Position numbers and translations under genes: made by a program. From positions 1-54,969 of the forward strand of contig CADCWO010000257.1 in NCBI GenBank assembly GCA_902806435.1: 54,969 bases of DNA. The letters run 5' to 3'. Source of the DNA: an uncultured Synechococcales cyanobacterium (lineage in GTDB: Bacteria; Cyanobacteriota; Cyanobacteriia; Thermosynechococcales; Thermosynechococcaceae). Below are positions 52,586-54,969 of the stretch, in pieces (within the stretch, counting starts at the first letter, position 1; each line of letters begins with the position of its first letter). The notes below the pieces were generated by a model that did no database searches, was not told the origin of the DNA, and saw only the letters and a program-made list of their open reading frames with translations.

Positions 52586-54322
52586 TTATGAGGCGGCCAT
52601 CTCTGGGAACTGGGCCAAGGAGGTAACGAGGCTTCGTAGTTCTGCAATCACTTGCTTTTGCTCATTCCCAGGGTGAGCTTGGGTCAGGCTTGCGTCTATC
52701 TCGCTTAGGGCTTGGCGTAGCTTATTTAAGCGGTCCTGGATCGGCTGCAAGATTGCTTGATAAGCATTTGTATTACCCCACCGCTCTGCCAGCGTTAGCT
52801 TTTGGCTTTGTAAGGCTAGTTCCCATTGCTTCAATTCGTGATGTTTAGCTTCTTGATCTCGTGACTGCTGCTCTAACTCGGCTTGGCTCTGTTGAATGGT
52901 CGCTTGCGCCTGGTCGGCTTGGCTTTGGAGTTTCTGGAGCTCCGCCGCTAGCTGCTGGCGTTGAGACTTTAGTTGCAGCAAGACTGGTTTTAGATTACTC
53001 TCATTCGCTTGGGGGGGGCTTTGTTGGCGCCGCAGCAGGATAGCTTGGTGCTGATGAAGAATCTCTTCTCGCTCTTGCAAAGTACGGCGCTGACCGATCA
53101 AGGTTTCGTTCAGCATTTGGTAGCTTTGCTGCTCAAACTCTAAATCACCTTCGAGGCTGAGGCGATCATATTCACTCACTTGGTTTATTACTTCTTTTAA
53201 TTCTTCGATAGCCTGCTGCTGAAGTGCTAATTCTTCTTCTTGATCTTGAACAAATCGAGATAGCCGCGCTAAGCCTTGTTGCAACGAGTCTACGGTTGCC
53301 TGAAGCTCCTCTAGAGTCATTTGCTCAACGGCTTGCCAGTCCACCTGTTGATTAAACTCCTGGCTCTCAAAACCCTTCACGATGTAGTGAAGATGCTGGC
53401 ACAGTTCTGACTGAACTTGGGCCTGGAGGGTTAAGGCTTGTAGGGAATCTGCTTGAAATCTCAAGCTGTGTCGCTGAAGATTGAAGGCGATTCGAGCTTG
53501 TTCTAAAGCATCTTGGGCGGCTTGCCAGGCTTGCCAGGTATTTTTCAGCTCCCCCGCTTGGCGATCAACTTCCGCTTGCTCTGAGTGCGCAGAGGTTCGC
53601 TGTTGTTCTAACTGGTGCCAGTATTGGTCGAGCATAGCCTGTTGTTGCCCGAGCAGTTCCAATGAGAAAGACAGCTGGCCTTGGATAGATTCAGGTAAAG
53701 CCGTAGCGGCTGCCAATCGATTCAGTAACTCTTCAATGCTCCGAACTTGCCCTGCATCTAGTGTTGTTGAGCGTTCTTGTTGATCTTCTAGCCTACGCAT
53801 TTCTCGGCGTAGGTGTTCCCACGCTCCTTCTAGTTCTTGACGGTTGCGCTCAGCCTCTTCCTGGAACTGCTGAGCTGCCGCCGAGCTGGCCGCAGTGGCT
53901 AAACGTTCTTGCTCCAGTTTCTTCGCTTCTGCTTCTAGCAGCTGTAGTTCTTCTTGCTGGGACTCTAGTTCTACTTCCCGGCGGCCAAGCTCTTGGGCCT
54001 GAAAAATTAAAGATTGCTTCCACCCTTCTATTTCTTCTTCTTGGGTGCGAAATTTTTCCCGCAAGCGCGAGAAGTTCTGTAAAATTCCCACGAGCTGTCT
54101 AGCAGCTTCATTAATGGTTTGGATTTGGCGGCTAGGGTTTAATTCTACAAAAACGAGTGCCCCAGCATTGAAGTGATTAGCCGCTTCCGCTGGAAGAAGT
54201 TCCTCAGCAGGCATCGCACTCCAACTTTGCTCAGATTGCTGACGTGCTAAAAGTCTAAGCTCTGCCCTGCCACCCCTAAATCCACCTTTTTTATTGACCT
54301 CTGCTAGATACAACACGCCCAT
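52586..54322 (-). CDS. hmpF: pilus motility taxis protein HmpF-like
   Basis: The protein starts VLYLAEVNKKGGFRGGRAELRLLAR and continues AEAANHFNAGALVFVEL, the N-terminal features I know from the cyanobacterial motility protein HmpF, then is a long, charged, glutamine-rich coiled coil (about residues 100-560). In filamentous cyanobacteria HmpF is polar and activates type IV pili for gliding and phototaxis. The ATG at 54322 is preferred; an in-frame start at 54391 would add 23 non-conserved residues. It converges on tilS. Confidence 0.85.
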   Translation of the reverse strand: MGVLYLAEVNKKGGFRGGRAELRLLARQQSEQSWSAMPAEELLPAEAANHFNAGALVFVELNPSRQIQTINEAARQLVGILQNFSRLREKFRTQEEEIEGWKQSLIFQAQELGRREVELESQQEELQLLEAEAKKLEQERLATAASSAAAQQFQEEAERNRQELEGAWEHLRREMRRLEDQQERSTTLDAGQVRSIEELLNRLAAATALPESIQGQLSFSLELLGQQQAMLDQYWHQLEQQRTSAHSEQAEVDRQAGELKNTWQAWQAAQDALEQARIAFNLQRHSLRFQADSLQALTLQAQVQSELCQHLHYIVKGFESQEFNQQVDWQAVEQMTLEELQATVDSLQQGLARLSRFVQDQEEELALQQQAIEELKEVINQVSEYDRLSLEGDLEFEQQSYQMLNETLIGQRRTLQEREEILHQHQAILLRRQQSPPQANESNLKPVLLQLKSQRQQLAAELQKLQSQADQAQATIQQSQAELEQQSRDQEAKHHELKQWELALQSQKLTLAERWGNTNAYQAILQPIQDRLNKLRQALSEIDASLTQAHPGNEQKQVIAELRSLVTSLAQFPEMAAS

Positions 54323-54449
54323 GTTCCTCTGGTCACTAGACTTAACTAGTGTTCCCTTAGAATTTCCTGATTTAACCTCAGTGAAAGGCAAGTTAAGCTT
54401 TTAGAAATTTAACGCGGCTAATACTTTGAGGCAAAGCGAGTGTCACAGG

Positions 54450-54878
54450 TCATCGCAGTTTATCGCGATTGATTTCAGTCAGGAGCTCTCGCAGCACCTC
54501 TCTGGTCGGAGGTTCATTATGACAGGCGGCGAACAGCTGGATTCCCATTTGCAGGAGCAGAAATGGGATGCGGGTGACAAAAAATCCCAGAATGCCCAAG
54601 GTAAAGACAGCAAACCAGCGAGCTGGGGAGGCCAGAATGGGTAAAACCGGGTTAGGGCTATCGGTGCGGTTGAATACTTGAGCCCACTGGTCAACCAGAA
54701 CCTGAGCCTGCTGGGGGTGCGTTGCCAGACTGAAAATGTAGCTGAACACGCTTAAAGCCAACCCCAAACTCACTAAGATAATTAAGCTTGACAGGATTAA
54801 TAGCCCGGTTTTTAACCGGTAGTTGAGGTGCTCAAACCGGTTGCGGCGGTGAATCGTATTGCGAGAGGAAGTCTTCAT
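54450..54878 (-). CDS. two-pass membrane protein of unknown function
   Basis: From the ATG at 54878 the 142-residue product has two hydrophobic segments (about residues 28-50 and 86-108), a basic N-terminus and an acidic C-terminal helix (PPTREVLRELLTEINRDKLR). I do not recognise the family. It is upstream of hmpF on the same strand with 127 nt between, so a link to motility is only positional. An in-frame start at 54953 would run through the palindrome at 54920-54943, which argues against it. Confidence 0.6.
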   Translation of the reverse strand: MKTSSRNTIHRRNRFEHLNYRLKTGLLILSSLIILVSLGLALSVFSYIFSLATHPQQAQVLVDQWAQVFNRTDSPNPVLPILASPARWFAVFTLGILGFFVTRIPFLLLQMGIQLFAACHNEPPTREVLRELLTEINRDKLR

Positions 54879-54919
54879 GTACCGGGTAAGTAAAACAACA
54901 GCTAGAGGATCAAATGAAC

Positions 54920-54943
54920 TACCCCGCCGCAAGCAGCGGGGTA
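54920..54943. repeat. GC-rich hairpin, REP- or IS-end-like
   Basis: TACCCCGC (54920-54927) pairs with GCGGGGTA (54936-54943) around an 8-base loop CGCAAGCA. Similar GCGGGGTA hairpins occur repeatedly in cyanobacteria near IS200/IS605-type ends; this is from memory. No transposase is visible before the window ends. Confidence 0.5.
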
Positions 54944-54969
54944 TCAGCATCAAAAAAGAGTCAGTTGCT

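Noticed and set aside
54840-54969. An insertion sequence at the right edge
   Set aside because: Only a hairpin is seen; no transposase or terminal repeats lie inside the window.

Overview
The window is a stretch of cyanobacterial chromosome. The evidence is the photosynthesis-specific gene set (petG, a CRR7 homologue, a Ycf37-like TPR protein, btpA, ccsA, a ferrochelatase with a C-terminal chlorophyll-binding-type segment), the frequent HIP1 octamer GCGATCGC, and cyanobacterial forms of dnaK, rnpB, VKOR-thioredoxin and HmpF. HmpF suggests a pilus-motile, possibly filamentous organism. I see no complete insertion sequence, prophage, CRISPR array, tRNA or rRNA.

Layout. 1-2475: 3' end of a zinc-type dehydrogenase, a family-2 glycosyltransferase, a decayed second copy of the dehydrogenase 3' end, and a leader that closely matches the ydaO-yuaA (c-di-AMP) riboswitch. 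2476-7062 (+): a CPA2 antiporter with universal-stress-like domains, a small membrane-anchored protein, a rhodanese, a Rad52-family protein and a tudor-like HVA1 protein. 7099-10249: rdgB (-), a small membrane protein, a methyltransferase overlapping cobK, bcp (-), and petG, a 40-codon gene. 10273-13998 (-): rsmD, hisH, panB, a CRR7 homologue, a Ycf37-like protein and an orphan solute-binding protein. 14297-18228: hspA and dnaK (+), closed by a 16-bp terminator-like hairpin, then a deoxyhypusine-synthase-like polyamine enzyme (-). 18229-25026: an intergenic region with three hairpins, cobO-type adenosyltransferase, a YbjN-like protein, an SbcC-like SMC ATPase without a zinc hook, VKOR-Trx (-) and btpA (-). 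25372-31431: folK, NUDIX, photolyase, a BON protein, a small unknown, hemH (-), a phosphatase and MgtC (-). 31739-37692: a tightly coupled histidine kinase / response regulator / REC-PAS-PAS-GGDEF-EAL operon; its GGDEF coding region holds a perfect 16-bp inverted repeat. 37887-47414: an APC permease, a HerA-like ATPase (-), a rhodanese lacking its cysteine (-), an IMS-domain protein (-), a 2Fe-2S protein, a DCC protein, mutL and a family-4 glycosyltransferase (-). 47841-54943: a small unknown (-), an alpha/beta hydrolase, rnpB followed by rnc, ccsA, tilS, hmpF (-), a membrane protein (-) and a GC-rich hairpin at the right end.

How the genes fit together. Most are housekeeping. Recurring themes are thylakoid biogenesis (PetG, CcsA, VKOR, BtpA, Ycf37, CRR7, HemH), genome maintenance (Rad52, SbcC-like, photolyase, MutL, RdgB, HerA), cobalamin metabolism (CobK, CobO), and second-messenger control (the c-di-AMP leader on the antiporter, and the c-di-GMP operon). 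The observations most worth following up are the riboswitch-antiporter pairing, the mosaic duplication flanking the glycosyltransferase, the coding-sequence palindrome in the GGDEF gene, the hairpin inserted in rnpB, and the structured leader upstream of cobO.
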